Origin: Bacilli bacterium
GTDB taxonomy: Bacteria > Bacillota > Bacilli > RF39 > UBA660
Reading direction: 5' to 3'
Length of the DNA stretch: 64,000 nucleotides
NCBI GenBank assembly: GCA_017525015.1
Contig: JAFXUK010000009.1
Span: forward strand, 1 to 64,000
The notes below the pieces were generated by a model that was not told the DNA's origin, searched no databases, and saw only the letters and a program-made list of their open reading frames with translations. The first letter of the stretch is position 1. Each line of letters starts with the position of its first letter. Of this stretch, positions 17,936 to 27,254 are shown in pieces. The position numbers were made by a program, and so were the translations under genes.

Positions 17936-18439
17936 ATGCAAAATAAAAAAGTAGAACCTAAGAAAAGCTTACTTGAAGAAAAAGTCGTTTCAATTGGCCG
18001 TGTAACAAAAGTTACAAAAGGTGGACGTCATTTTAGATTTTCAGCAACAGTTGTTGTAGGAAATAGAAAAGGATTAGTTGGAATCGGAACTGGAAAAGCA
18101 AACGAAGTTCCAGAAGCTATTAAAAAAGCTATTCAAGCAGCTAATAAAAACGTAACAAAAGTTGCATTAATTGATAACAGAACAATCCCACATGAAGCTA
18201 TTGGTAAAGTAGGACGTGCTCAAGTATTAATTAAACCTGCTGCTCCAGGTACTGGAGTTATCGCTGGTGGTAGTGCTCGTGACGTTTTAGAGCTTGCCGG
18301 AGTACGTGATATAGTTTCTAAATCATTAGGATCAAATACTAAAATTAACGTTGCTAAAGCAACACTTAATGCTCTTATGATGCAAAAGACACCTGAACAT
18401 GTTGCAGAACTAAGAGGAAAGAAAGTTGAGGAGTTATAA
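17936..18439 (+). CDS. rpsE: Ribosomal protein S5
   Basis: 167 residues. S5 shapes the mRNA entry and decoding accuracy on the 30S subunit. [33 protein letters not shown] and the GTGVIAGG motif are present. Its stop is followed one base later by the rplO start, so there is no room for the L30 gene (rpmD) that sits here in Bacillus. Confidence 0.98.
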   Translation: MQNKKVEPKKSLLEEKVVSIGRVTKVTKGGRHFRFSATVVVGNRKGLVGIGTGKANEVPEAIKKAIQAANKNVTKVALIDNRTIPHEAIGKVGRAQVLIKPAAPGTGVIAGGSARDVLELAGVRDIVSKSLGSNTKINVAKATLNALMMQKTPEHVAELRGKKVEEL

Positions 18440-18440
18440 T

Positions 18441-18884
18441 ATGAAGTTAAATGAATTACAAAAAGCTCCTGAAGCTAAAGTTGCAAAAAGAGTTGGACGT
18501 GGACAAGGAAGCGGCAACGGTAAAACTGCTGGCCGTGGAGAAAAAGGTCAAAAATCACGTTCAGGAGTAAGCATTCCAGCTTGGTTCCAAGGTGGACAAA
18601 CTCCATTATATAGAAGATTACCTAAACGTGGATTTAATAATGCACAATTCAGAACTGAATTTGCAACAATTAACTTAAGTGATCTTAACAAACACTTTAA
18701 TGATGGAGATGTTGTTTCTCCAGAATTATTAAAAGAAAAGGGAATTATCAAAAAACAACTTTGTGGAATTAAAGTTTTAGGCAATGGTGAACTAGAAAAG
18801 AAGCTTACAATTAAAGCTCACAGATTCTCAAGTTCAGCCGTTACAAAAATTGAAAGTGCTGGCGGAAAAGCTGAGGTGATCTAG
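18441..18884 (+). CDS. rplO: Ribosomal protein L15
   Basis: 147 residues from ATG 18441, with GGAG in the end of rpsE; a TTG at 18426 is in frame but unlikely. L15 is a late 50S assembly protein. The Gly/Arg-rich start [20 protein letters not shown] and the [25 protein letters not shown] segment (given in parts) are typical. The stop touches the secY start directly. Confidence 0.96.
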   Translation: MKLNELQKAPEAKVAKRVGRGQGSGNGKTAGRGEKGQKSRSGVSIPAWFQGGQTPLYRRLPKRGFNNAQFRTEFATINLSDLNKHFNDGDVVSPELLKEKGIIKKQLCGIKVLGNGELEKKLTIKAHRFSSSAVTKIESAGGKAEVI

Positions 18885-20138
18885 ATGTTTTCTAATCTAA
18901 AACAGCTATTTACCAGAGAAAATAAAGATTTAAGAAAAAGAATTTATTTTACCTTTTTCTGTTTAGGAATATTTAGTTTTGGTAGTACAATTACTGTTCC
19001 TTGGGCTACTCAATATATGGGTTCATTAGGTTTCCTAGAAATCTTTAACTTAATGACTGGTGGAGGATTAAGATCTTTCTCTATCTTCGCATTAGGTGTA
19101 ACACCATATATTACAGCTCAAATCATTACACAAATATTACAAATGGATATAGTTCCATATTTTAAAGAATTAAAAGAAGAGGGGTACACTGGTAAACAAA
19201 AAATAAATAAAATTACTAGATATCTTGGTGTTTTATTCGCTGTTATCCAAGGATTTGTATTTACAATTGTTTATTCAGGATCTAAAGATCCAATGGTAAT
19301 AGTAAAAACTACATTAGTTCTAACAGCAGGTACATGTGCCTTATTGTGGATTGGTGATAGAATTACTAAAAATGGTATCGGAAACGGATTATCACTTATG
19401 ATCATGGCTGGTATCTTACAATCAATGCCAAACATCTTTACTAGTGCATTTAATGAATTAGTAAAAGGTGAAACATTTGGTACTACGTTAGGATCAGTAT
19501 TATTCGCTTCATTCGTAATAGTGTATTTACTAGTAATAGTTGGAATGGTATGGGTTCAACTTGCAGAAAGACGAATCCCTATCCAATATGCTAACAGAAC
19601 AAACAGTGCATATGGAGGACATCAAAATTTCCTTCCTATCAAAATAAATTCTGCTGGTGTTATTCCAGTAATATTCGCATCAACTTTATTAACAATTCCA
19701 GTTACAATTACAGGATTTATCGGTAAAGGTCAAGGTTTTGTAGAAAAATATCTAGATAATACAACATTAACAGGATTTATCCTATATATGGCTTTAATAT
19801 TATTCTTTGGATATTTCTATACTTTCCTACAAATGAATCCAGAAGAAATGGCTAAGAATTTAAATAAAGCAGGTGCTTACATTCCAGGTGTTAGACCAGG
19901 AAATGACACAATTGAATATGTTAGTGATGTTTTAAGTAAACTAACAATCGTTGGTTCCATATTCTTAATGATTATTGCCGGCTTACCTATTTTATTCTCT
20001 AAGTTCTCAGGACTTACAAGTACTGTAACAATAGGAGGAACTGGATTACTAATCGTTGTTGGAGTTGCAATAGAAACATACAAACAACTAGAAAGTAGTT
20101 TAGTAAGTAGAAGTCATAGAAAGGCAATAAGAAGGTAA
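18885..20138 (+). CDS. secY: Protein translocase channel SecY
   Basis: 417 residues with about ten hydrophobic helices. SecY forms the membrane channel for Sec-dependent export with SecE, SecG and SecA. Typical features are ALGVTPYITAQII, GNGLSLMI, the cytoplasmic loop QLAERRIPIQYANR and the C-terminal loop KAGAYIPGVRPG. It is slightly shorter than the 430-residue norm, mainly at the N-terminus. It shares the TAATG stop-start with adk. Confidence 0.98.
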   Translation: MFSNLKQLFTRENKDLRKRIYFTFFCLGIFSFGSTITVPWATQYMGSLGFLEIFNLMTGGGLRSFSIFALGVTPYITAQIITQILQMDIVPYFKELKEEGYTGKQKINKITRYLGVLFAVIQGFVFTIVYSGSKDPMVIVKTTLVLTAGTCALLWIGDRITKNGIGNGLSLMIMAGILQSMPNIFTSAFNELVKGETFGTTLGSVLFASFVIVYLLVIVGMVWVQLAERRIPIQYANRTNSAYGGHQNFLPIKINSAGVIPVIFASTLLTIPVTITGFIGKGQGFVEKYLDNTTLTGFILYMALILFFGYFYTFLQMNPEEMAKNLNKAGAYIPGVRPGNDTIEYVSDVLSKLTIVGSIFLMIIAGLPILFSKFSGLTSTVTIGGTGLLIVVGVAIETYKQLESSLVSRSHRKAIRR

Positions 20139-20806
20139 TGAAGAATATTATATTTTTAGCAGTACAAGGTGCTGGAAAAGGAACATTCGCAAAAAAACTT
20201 AAAGAAAAATATGGATATGCTCATATATCAACAGGAGACATCTTAAGAGAAAGAGCTGCTGTTGGTGATGAGTTAGGAAATAAAATCAAAGATATGATTG
20301 ATAATGGAAAATTTGTTCCAGATGATATCATCTTTGATGCTGTTGAGTTTAAAATTACTCAACCAGAGTGTGAAAAGGGGTATATCCTTGATGGTTTCCC
20401 TAGAAACCTAGCACAAGCTGAAGGATATAGTAAAATCCTAGAAAAACTAGGAAAAGATTTAGGAGTAGTTATTAACTTAACAATTCCTGAAGAATTATTA
20501 AAACAAAGAATTATTGGTCGTCGTCTTTGTCGCGATTGCGGAGCTATATATAACATATATAACGAAGCATTCCAACCAAAGGTAGAAGGTGTTTGTGATA
20601 AATGTGGTGGCGAGTTATATCAAAGAGATGATGATAACGAAGAGTCAATGAACACAAGAGTTAAAACATATTATGAAGTAACTGAACCAATAATTGATTA
20701 TTACAAAGAACAAGGCGTACTACATACTGTCGATTCTTCACAAGAAGTTGATACAGTATTTAGTGAAATAGAAAAAATTCTTGGGAGTGAAGATGTGAAT
20801 AACTAA
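20138..20806 (+). CDS. adk: Adenylate kinase with unusual P-loop
   Basis: 222 residues. Adenylate kinase interconverts ATP plus AMP with two ADP. STGDILRE, LDGFPRN, the RxxGRR lid entry and a zinc lid with CRDC and CDKC are all normal. The P-loop reads AVQGAGKGT where the family has GPPGAGKGT or GLPGAGKGT, so the first Gly and the Pro are replaced; the Lys remains. The methionine aminopeptidase gene that follows adk in Bacillus is absent. A large perfect hairpin straddles the stop codon. Confidence 0.95.
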   Translation: MKNIIFLAVQGAGKGTFAKKLKEKYGYAHISTGDILRERAAVGDELGNKIKDMIDNGKFVPDDIIFDAVEFKITQPECEKGYILDGFPRNLAQAEGYSKILEKLGKDLGVVINLTIPEELLKQRIIGRRLCRDCGAIYNIYNEAFQPKVEGVCDKCGGELYQRDDDNEESMNTRVKTYYEVTEPIIDYYKEQGVLHTVDSSQEVDTVFSEIEKILGSEDVNN

Positions 20807-20831
20807 ATAGTTATTCACATCTGAATCACTC
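20785..20831 (+). promoter_or_regulatory. Large hairpin across the adk stop codon
   Basis: A perfect 15-base inverted repeat (20791-20805 with 20808-20822) has only two bases between the arms and is extended outward by GAGTGA/TCACTC with a 3-base bulge. There is no T-tract, so it is not a classical terminator. It could be an RNase III site or an mRNA stability or attenuation element inside the operon. Confidence 0.7.
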
Positions 20832-20854
20832 TAATATAGTTATGGAGATATAAA

Positions 20855-21201
<347 letters not shown>

Positions 21202-21214
21202 TAGGAGGTAAAGT

Positions 21215-21589
21215 ATGGCACGTATTAAAAATATTGAATTACCAGGCGAAAAGCACACTTGTATAGGTTTAACTGCTATCTTTGGTATAGGTAGAAGTTT
21301 AGCTAACCAAATTTGTGATGCAGCTGGTGTTGACAGAGCAAAAAAAATTAAAGATTTAACAGAAGATGAAATTACAAAACTTCGTGCAGAAGTAGATAAA
21401 CAAATGGTTGAAGGTGACCTTCGTCGTGAAGTTCAAATGAACATCAAAAACAAAATGGAAATTAATAGTTACCAAGGTACTAGACATAAAAAAGGTCTTC
21501 CTGTACATGGTCAAAGAACTTCAAGAAATGCTCGTACAAGAAAAGGTAAAGGTAAAGTAGTTGCTAACAAGAAGAAAGCTACTAAATAA
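21215..21589 (+). CDS. rpsM: Ribosomal protein S13
   Basis: 124 residues. S13 lies in the 30S head and contacts P-site tRNA and L5. The motifs [30 protein letters not shown] and the basic C-terminal tail are typical. Confidence 0.98.
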   Translation: MARIKNIELPGEKHTCIGLTAIFGIGRSLANQICDAAGVDRAKKIKDLTEDEITKLRAEVDKQMVEGDLRREVQMNIKNKMEINSYQGTRHKKGLPVHGQRTSRNARTRKGKGKVVANKKKATK

Positions 21590-21611
21590 TAAATAGGAGG
21601 TTAAATAGATT

Positions 21612-21995
21612 ATGGCTTATAATAGAAGAAAAAGAAAAGTTAAAAAGAATGTGCCAGAAGCACAAGCTCATATTCATTCAACATATAACAACACTATCGT
21701 TACTATTACTGATAAAGACGGTAATGTAGTAAGTTGGGCTTCTGCAGGTACAATTGGTTATAAAGGATCAAAGAAGAAAACTCCATTTGCTGCTGGTATG
21801 AGCGCTGAAGCTGCTGCTAAAGCTGCAATGGACAACGGAGTTAAAAAAGTAGAAGTATTTGTTAAAGGTTTAGGTGCAGGACGTGAAAACGCAATTCGTT
21901 CATTACAAACTGCCGGCTTAGAAATTACTACAATTAATGACGTTACTCCAGTTCCACATAACGGATGTCGTCCACCAAAACGTCCAAGAAATTAA
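21612..21995 (+). CDS. rpsK: Ribosomal protein S11
   Basis: 127 residues. S11 forms part of the platform near the E site. [25 protein letters not shown]-type [11 protein letters not shown] and the C-terminal [12 protein letters not shown] match the family. Confidence 0.98.
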   Translation: MAYNRRKRKVKKNVPEAQAHIHSTYNNTIVTITDKDGNVVSWASAGTIGYKGSKKKTPFAAGMSAEAAAKAAMDNGVKKVEVFVKGLGAGRENAIRSLQTAGLEITTINDVTPVPHNGCRPPKRPRN

Positions 21996-22016
21996 TTGAA
22001 GGAAGGAACTTAGGAT

Positions 22017-22961
22017 ATGTTAAGATTTGAAAAACCAGAATACAAAATTACAGAATACATAGAGAATAATCACTATGGAAAATTTGAACTAGAACCACTT
22101 GAAAGAGGTTTTGGTACAACTATTGGTAATGCTTTGAGAAGAGTTATGTTATCAAGTTTACCAGGAAGCGCTATAACATCTGTTAAAATTGAAGGTGTTA
22201 TGCATGAATTCCAAAAAATAGATGGTGTAGTTGAAGATGTAACAGCAATCGTTCTTGCATTAAAAAGCATCGTTATTAAAAATCACTCTGAAGAAGATAA
22301 AGTTATCAGAATTAGCGCTGATAAAGAAGGTGCTGTCACAGCTGGTGACATCGAAAGAGATGCTGATGTTGAAATCATCAATCCAGATTTAGTAATCGCT
22401 AACCTTGTAAAAGGTGGAAAACTAGAAATGGAAATGACAGTATCTAATGGAAGAGGATACGTAGATGCAAAAGCAAATCAAAAACTTTTAGGTGAAACTA
22501 AAGCAGGTGTTATTGCAATAGATTCACTATACTCACCAATCGAAAGAGTTAGCTACGAAGTGGAGAGCGCTCGTGTAGGTCAAAATGAAAATTTTGATAA
22601 ATTAATAATGAACGTTTATACAAATGGATCAATTACTCCAGAAGAAGCTATGGCTTTATCTGCAAGAATTTTAATTGAACATTTTAATATCGTAACAGAT
22701 TTAAATTCAATCAGTGACGTTTCAGGATTAATGGCTGAGAAGAAAGTTGATACAATCACTAAGACTCTAGAAACTCCAATTGAAGAAATTGAATTCTCTG
22801 TACGTGCTTATAACTGCTTAAAGAGAGCTGGAATTAATACAGTTCAAGATTTAATTTCTAAAAAAGAAGTAGAAGTTACTAAGATACGTAATTTAGGTAA
22901 GAAGTCTTTAAAAGAAGTTATAGATAAAGTTAAAGAAATGGGACTTAAGTTCCGCGATTAA
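22017..22961 (+). CDS. rpoA: RNA polymerase alpha subunit
   Basis: 314 residues, normal for Bacillota. The N-terminal assembly domain includes GFGTTIGNALRRVMLSSLPG. The C-terminal domain (from about 245) with RAYNCLKRAGINTVQDL and RNLGKKSLKEV binds UP elements and activators. It is the next-to-last gene of the operon. Confidence 0.98.
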   Translation: MLRFEKPEYKITEYIENNHYGKFELEPLERGFGTTIGNALRRVMLSSLPGSAITSVKIEGVMHEFQKIDGVVEDVTAIVLALKSIVIKNHSEEDKVIRISADKEGAVTAGDIERDADVEIINPDLVIANLVKGGKLEMEMTVSNGRGYVDAKANQKLLGETKAGVIAIDSLYSPIERVSYEVESARVGQNENFDKLIMNVYTNGSITPEEAMALSARILIEHFNIVTDLNSISDVSGLMAEKKVDTITKTLETPIEEIEFSVRAYNCLKRAGINTVQDLISKKEVEVTKIRNLGKKSLKEVIDKVKEMGLKFRD

Positions 22962-22985
22962 AAATAACAAGGAGGTAAAATACTT

Positions 22986-23330
22986 ATGGCAAAATATAGA
23001 AGATTAAATAGAGAAAAAAGTATCAGAAGAAGTATTTTAGCTAGTTTAACTAAAGATGTTATCTTAAATGAATCAGTAGTTACAACTGAAGCTAGAGCTA
23101 AAGAAGTAAGAAAATTCGTTGAAAAGATGATAACTTATGGAAAAAGAGGAACTTTAGTATCAAGAAGAAAAGCACTTGCTTTCTTAAATAATGACAATGA
23201 AGTAGTTACTAAGGTTTTCAATGAACTTGCTAAACGTTATGAAACTAGAAATGGTGGATACACTAGAATTATCAAATTAAAAGAAAGAGTTGGCGATGAC
23301 GCTTTAACTGTAAAATTAGAACTAGTTTAA
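22986..23330 (+). CDS. rplQ: Ribosomal protein L17
   Basis: 114 residues. L17 lies near the tunnel exit. The short N-terminus KYRRLNREKSIRRSILASL, the EARAKEVRK block and the ending TVKLELV are family features. It closes the ribosomal operon; the terminator overlaps its last codons. Confidence 0.97.
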   Translation: MAKYRRLNREKSIRRSILASLTKDVILNESVVTTEARAKEVRKFVEKMITYGKRGTLVSRRKALAFLNNDNEVVTKVFNELAKRYETRNGGYTRIIKLKERVGDDALTVKLELV

Positions 23331-23344
23331 TAGTTCTTTTTTTA
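23319..23344 (+). terminator. Terminator of the ribosomal operon
   Basis: AGAACTA/TAGTTCT stem with loop GTTTAA that contains the rplQ stop codon, followed by a T-tract. Confidence 0.88.
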
Positions 23345-23366
23345 TTGGTTTATAAAAAGAGTTTTA

Positions 23367-23395
23367 TTGAAAAAGACTTAGTATTATGTTATTAT
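23367..23395 (+). promoter_or_regulatory. Promoter of the coiled-coil gene
   Basis: TTGAAA and TATTAT separated by 17 bases, about 30 bases before the ATG. Confidence 0.7.
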
Positions 23396-23426
23396 TATCT
23401 TAGACTAGGATAAAAGGGTGTGTTCT

Positions 23427-25775
23427 ATGGACGATAAATTAAAAGTTTTTTGGAATCTAGACATTTTAGTTAAAATGTGTCGTTCAAAAAGTGATGGACC
23501 AGCGCTTAAAGTAGAAGAAGCAGAAATCGAAGAAAAATGCGCTAGTTACAAACAAGAAATCGAAGATATTAAATCTCAATTAGATGAAGAATCTTATGAT
23601 ACATCTGCTGAAATGGCAGATCGAAATATAGAAATAATAACTAAAAAAATATTAAAGACTTTAAAAAACACTTTAAAGGAAAAAAATCAAGCACTAGATG
23701 TACTTAAAGAAAAAGAAAGCGATTTCTACAAAGATACTTCCGTATTAAGAGAAACAAAAAATAGTTATGAAAACTATATTTTAAGCATGGAAGAAAGAGT
23801 TGGCGAAACAACTGATAAAGATATAATTGATAGATATAACACACTTATTGAAGAAGCTAAAGAAAAGATTGTTAACGTTTCTGAAGAAATTGAGATAGGA
23901 AACGAATCATACAGTAATGTTCAAGAAGAAATCTTAAGTCTAACAGAAGAAATTAGAGATTTAGAAGAACAAATCGATAAAAAGAAAAAATTACTAGAAG
24001 AAACCCAAAGAAACCTAGAGAGTAAAGATACTTATATCGATAAAACTAAAAAAGAAAAAAATATTAAAAAGATAGCTGATTTAGAATCAAAGATTGAAAA
24101 ATTAAGTTCTAGATTAGAAGAAATAAGACAAGATCCACAATACATTGAAACAAGAATAAAAGATATTCTTACAAGCAAAGAAGATGTATTCAATGCTAGA
24201 GATTATATTATTCAATTAGTAAATATTGCTATTAAGCAACCATACATCAATGTACCAACAGATAATGCCTTAGAAGAAGAGTTATTAAGAGCTACTCAAG
24301 CTAGAGATGCTTTTGCTAACGAAATAGATCAAAAGAAATATGATATTCTAGAATCTAATACACCTGAAAAAATACGTACAGACTTCTTAAAAGAACGTAT
24401 TTCAAATTGGGAACAAGAATCAAATAGATTAAAAGAGAAAATTAATCTAATAGATAAAGATGCTGAATATTCATACGAAGAAAAAGATAAAGCTATAGCT
24501 GAAATGATTGAAAGCATGAAAAAAGACTTAGCTGAATATCAAAAAGCTTATGATAATACACCTGATACAGATTTAGGTGCTAAAGCTACTGCTAAAGTTG
24601 CTTTAGAAGAAAAGAAAGATGATATCTTAGCAGCTGAAAGAATTGCTCAATCATTCAAAAAAGATGAGAGCGAAGAAATAGCTGAAGCAACACATGCATT
24701 GAAATATGAATGTGAACAAATAAGCATGAAAATTCAAAATGCTTTCAATGAAATGGATGAAATCAGAAGTAGATTACTATCTAAGAAAGCTGGAGCATTA
24801 GATATCGCTTCTCAAAATAAAGATAAAGATAAATTAAAAGAGCTTGCTCAAATAGTTGTTGATATTAAACATCGTCGTCAGTTTGCTGAACCACCTATTG
24901 AAATAGCACATAGATTAGAAGAAACACTTCATTTAGATTTAACTAGTGGAATCGACTTAGAATACATCAATGCTAATAATGTAATCAAACCAAGAAATTA
25001 TGATGAATTTATTGCTAAAGAACCACAAGAACAAATTGAACTAGTTGAAGTAACAGATGAAGAAATACCTGAAAAGGTAGCAGTAGAAACATCTGATGAA
25101 GATAAAAGAGGATACAAGGTAATTGAAGAAGTTGAAATTACAAATCCTGCTGTTTACTTTGATGAACAAGAAGAAGGAACAGCTAATGAACTAGTAGAGA
25201 AGAGTATTGAAGAAATAGAAAATAAAACTGATCCAGTTGAAACACAAGAAGTACTTGTTGAAACTGAGCCAGTTGCTGAACCATTAACAGAAGAGGCTGT
25301 TGAAGAAGTTCCAACTGAGCCAGTAGTTAAAGAAGCACCTGCTGAACCAGTAGTAGAGGAACAAGCTGAAGAACCTGTAGTTGAAGAACCAGTAGAAGAA
25401 GTTGTTGAAGGAACTCCTGTTGAAGAAGTTCAAGAAGAAACAATTACTGAAGAACCACTTAAGACAGAAGAAATAATTCCAATTGCTGAACCTGCTGATG
25501 AAACTATTGCTGAAAAACCTGAAGTAGTGGCTGAACAACCAGAAGCTTTGGTTGAAGAACCAGTTGCAGAAACTCCTGCTGAACCAGCTCCAGAAGTTGC
25601 TTCAGAGGAGACTGTTGAACTAACACCAACTAAGCCAGAAGACAGTTTATCAATAGATTCTATCTTCAAAAACGAAAAAAATGATACAAATGAAGAAAAA
25701 GATGATAATATAAGTGAAGGGTTATTAAATGAACTTGATGAGTACATTAATAATCTTGGAGTAAAAGACGAATAA
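23427..25775 (+). CDS. Long coiled-coil protein with acidic Pro/Glu/Val tail
   Basis: 782 residues from ATG 23427 (an in-frame GTG at 23418 overlaps the ribosome site). I do not recognise the family. Residues up to about 500 are almost wholly heptad-rich helix, with high Glu and Lys and no membrane segment or signal. From about 600 on comes a long acidic low-complexity tail of EEPVEE, AEPV and EEVPTEPV units, then a short Ser/Asp-rich end. It resembles structural or scaffold proteins of the cytoplasm in composition only. Its tail resembles that of L3 in this window. The DUF1292-like gene follows 16 bases later in the same unit. Confidence 0.8.
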   Translation: MDDKLKVFWNLDILVKMCRSKSDGPALKVEEAEIEEKCASYKQEIEDIKSQLDEESYDTSAEMADRNIEIITKKILKTLKNTLKEKNQALDVLKEKESDFYKDTSVLRETKNSYENYILSMEERVGETTDKDIIDRYNTLIEEAKEKIVNVSEEIEIGNESYSNVQEEILSLTEEIRDLEEQIDKKKKLLEETQRNLESKDTYIDKTKKEKNIKKIADLESKIEKLSSRLEEIRQDPQYIETRIKDILTSKEDVFNARDYIIQLVNIAIKQPYINVPTDNALEEELLRATQARDAFANEIDQKKYDILESNTPEKIRTDFLKERISNWEQESNRLKEKINLIDKDAEYSYEEKDKAIAEMIESMKKDLAEYQKAYDNTPDTDLGAKATAKVALEEKKDDILAAERIAQSFKKDESEEIAEATHALKYECEQISMKIQNAFNEMDEIRSRLLSKKAGALDIASQNKDKDKLKELAQIVVDIKHRRQFAEPPIEIAHRLEETLHLDLTSGIDLEYINANNVIKPRNYDEFIAKEPQEQIELVEVTDEEIPEKVAVETSDEDKRGYKVIEEVEITNPAVYFDEQEEGTANELVEKSIEEIENKTDPVETQEVLVETEPVAEPLTEEAVEEVPTEPVVKEAPAEPVVEEQAEEPVVEEPVEEVVEGTPVEEVQEETITEEPLKTEEIIPIAEPADETIAEKPEVVAEQPEALVEEPVAETPAEPAPEVASEETVELTPTKPEDSLSIDSIFKNEKNDTNEEKDDNISEGLLNELDEYINNLGVKDE

Positions 25776-25791
25776 GATAGGAGACGAAACA

Positions 25792-26037
25792 ATGGCACTA
25801 AAAACAAATACAATAATTAGTTTAGAAAATGATGAAAAATATGTTGTTCTTAATGAAACAATGTATGGAGGAGTTAAATACTTCTTAGTTATGGGTGTAG
25901 ATGATAATAAAGACATTGTTCCAAGTAACGTTGCAATTGTTGAAGAAATAATCGATGGTCAAGATACTTACGTTGATAGAGTTAGAGATCCAGAACTTAT
26001 CATCATCTTAACAAGAATATTAAAATCTCAAATATAA
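25792..26037 (+). CDS. DUF1292-like small protein
   Basis: 81 residues, cytosolic. The pattern of IISLENDEKYVVLNE, then GVKYFLVMGVD and an acidic EEIIDGQDTYVDRV segment resembles the DUF1292 (YrzB-like) family found across Bacillota, whose function is unknown. In Bacillota this family is usually near alaS and ruvX; here it follows the coiled-coil gene instead and ends in its own terminator. Confidence 0.72.
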   Translation: MALKTNTIISLENDEKYVVLNETMYGGVKYFLVMGVDDNKDIVPSNVAIVEEIIDGQDTYVDRVRDPELIIILTRILKSQI

Positions 26038-26061
26038 GCAGATACTATATCTGCTTTTTTA
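26037..26061 (+). terminator. Intrinsic terminator
   Basis: AGCAGATA/TATCTGCT stem with a 3-base loop and T6 tail, starting at the stop codon of the DUF1292-like gene. Confidence 0.9.
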
Positions 26062-26120
26062 TTTGATTGACTTTTCCCATTGTTTATAGTAGTATAACTA
26101 ATCAATAAAGGAGAATACGT

Positions 26121-26966
26121 ATGAACCTTACAACATTAATATTACAAATAATATTTACAATTCCTTTAACAATATTACTATCATCTTATAATAAAAAAGA
26201 TAATAGAGCAATGAACTATATCTTAATACCAACAATATATATCATTGTCTTAGCAGCTTTAATACCAAGTATTAAAACTAATATCTTTTTAATAGTAATA
26301 TTTGAAATATTTATTAGAAATTTCTATGTTACAAATATTGTTAATAGAGATTTAAGAATAAGTGTTAAAAGTTTCTTAATAGAAAGTTTACTAAGTGTAG
26401 CATTAAGTTTATTTACTTATAATTACTTTATCTCTAAAGTAGATACAGTAGTACCTGATCCAGAAGAAATAAAAGCCTTCTTATGGTTCTTACTAATCAT
26501 CTATTGTATTTATCTATATAAGACATTTAATAAAGATAAACAAGTAATTAAAGAGAATAAAGCCAAGAATAATAACAAAGAACAAATCATAGTTAAATAT
26601 GCTAAATTTAAAAATATGTATTCATCTTATATTAAGACAGAAAAAGATATAATTAAAAACATGATATATGCCATTATGATTTATAATGATAATCAGAATC
26701 CAAAATTATATCGTAATATTAGAGAATACATTGGAATGATTACTAAAAAAGAAACATCTTATAGTATTATGCAAATACCTTCATTCAATAAGATAAAAGA
26801 TGAAGAAGGAATTGAATTAACTGTAAGTGATTTTGAAAATAGAATAAAGAGTAAAAGAATAAAAGAACAAGATCAAATAGATAAATTATTATCTTCTTAT
26901 AATCCTAAAGCTAAAGAAGAAATATTAAAAATCTATAATGAGATAATCGAATTCGAAAAGAAATAA
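26121..26966 (+). CDS. Membrane protein of unknown function
   Basis: 281 residues, with AAGGAG before the ATG. About four hydrophobic helices lie in the first 150 residues (near 3-22, 32-50, 53-70 and 125-150). A charged, helical cytosolic half follows, containing YRNIREYIGM and SYSIMQIPSF. I recognise no family. It stands alone between two terminators, upstream of the pheS T-box. Confidence 0.7.
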   Translation: MNLTTLILQIIFTIPLTILLSSYNKKDNRAMNYILIPTIYIIVLAALIPSIKTNIFLIVIFEIFIRNFYVTNIVNRDLRISVKSFLIESLLSVALSLFTYNYFISKVDTVVPDPEEIKAFLWFLLIIYCIYLYKTFNKDKQVIKENKAKNNNKEQIIVKYAKFKNMYSSYIKTEKDIIKNMIYAIMIYNDNQNPKLYRNIREYIGMITKKETSYSIMQIPSFNKIKDEEGIELTVSDFENRIKSKRIKEQDQIDKLLSSYNPKAKEEILKIYNEIIEFEKK

Positions 26967-26988
26967 AAGGTCTATGACCTTTTTTATT
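26964..26988 (+). terminator. Intrinsic terminator
   Basis: AAAGGTC/GACCTTT stem with TAT loop followed by TTTT. Confidence 0.88.
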
Positions 26989-27016
26989 TGCTTTACTTTC
27001 GTTAATATGTTAAAAT
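26988..27016 (+). promoter_or_regulatory. Promoter of the pheST T-box unit
   Basis: TTGCTT and TAAAAT with a 17-base spacer directly before the T-box leader. Confidence 0.65.
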
Positions 27017-27019
27017 ACT

Positions 27020-27240
27020 TAACAGAAAAACGTTGAAGACGAACTAAGTAATTATATTAAGTTCTTCATTTAGAGATTGAATGTCACCGGCTGAAAGCAT
27101 TCATAGATAAATAATATAATGAAATTCATCGTTGGAGTTGTATCGCGTATAGATGCGTTATATCTATAATGAGAGCTAGAATTCTAGAATTAGGGTGGTA
27201 CCGCGGAGAAATTCGTCCCTTAGTTTTAGATTTTTTTTTA
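27020..27240 (+). ncRNA. T-box riboswitch, Phe specifier
   Basis: The hallmark T-box AGGGTGGTACCGCG lies near 27192-27205. Upstream, an AGAGATTG and GGCTGAAAG pair marks the distal part of stem I, and TGAA-ATTCATC carries the likely specifier TTC at 27125-27127. The final part can form either the antiterminator or a terminator (AATTAGGG with CCCTTAGTT, then a run of T). Uncharged tRNA-Phe is expected to allow read-through into pheS-pheT. Confidence 0.93.
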
Positions 27241-27254
27241 ATGGAGGTAAAAAT

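Noticed and set aside
25284..25813. Minus-strand ORFs rich in Phe/Ser opposite the coiled-coil tail
   Set aside because: They are antisense shadows of Glu-rich codons; no start signals.
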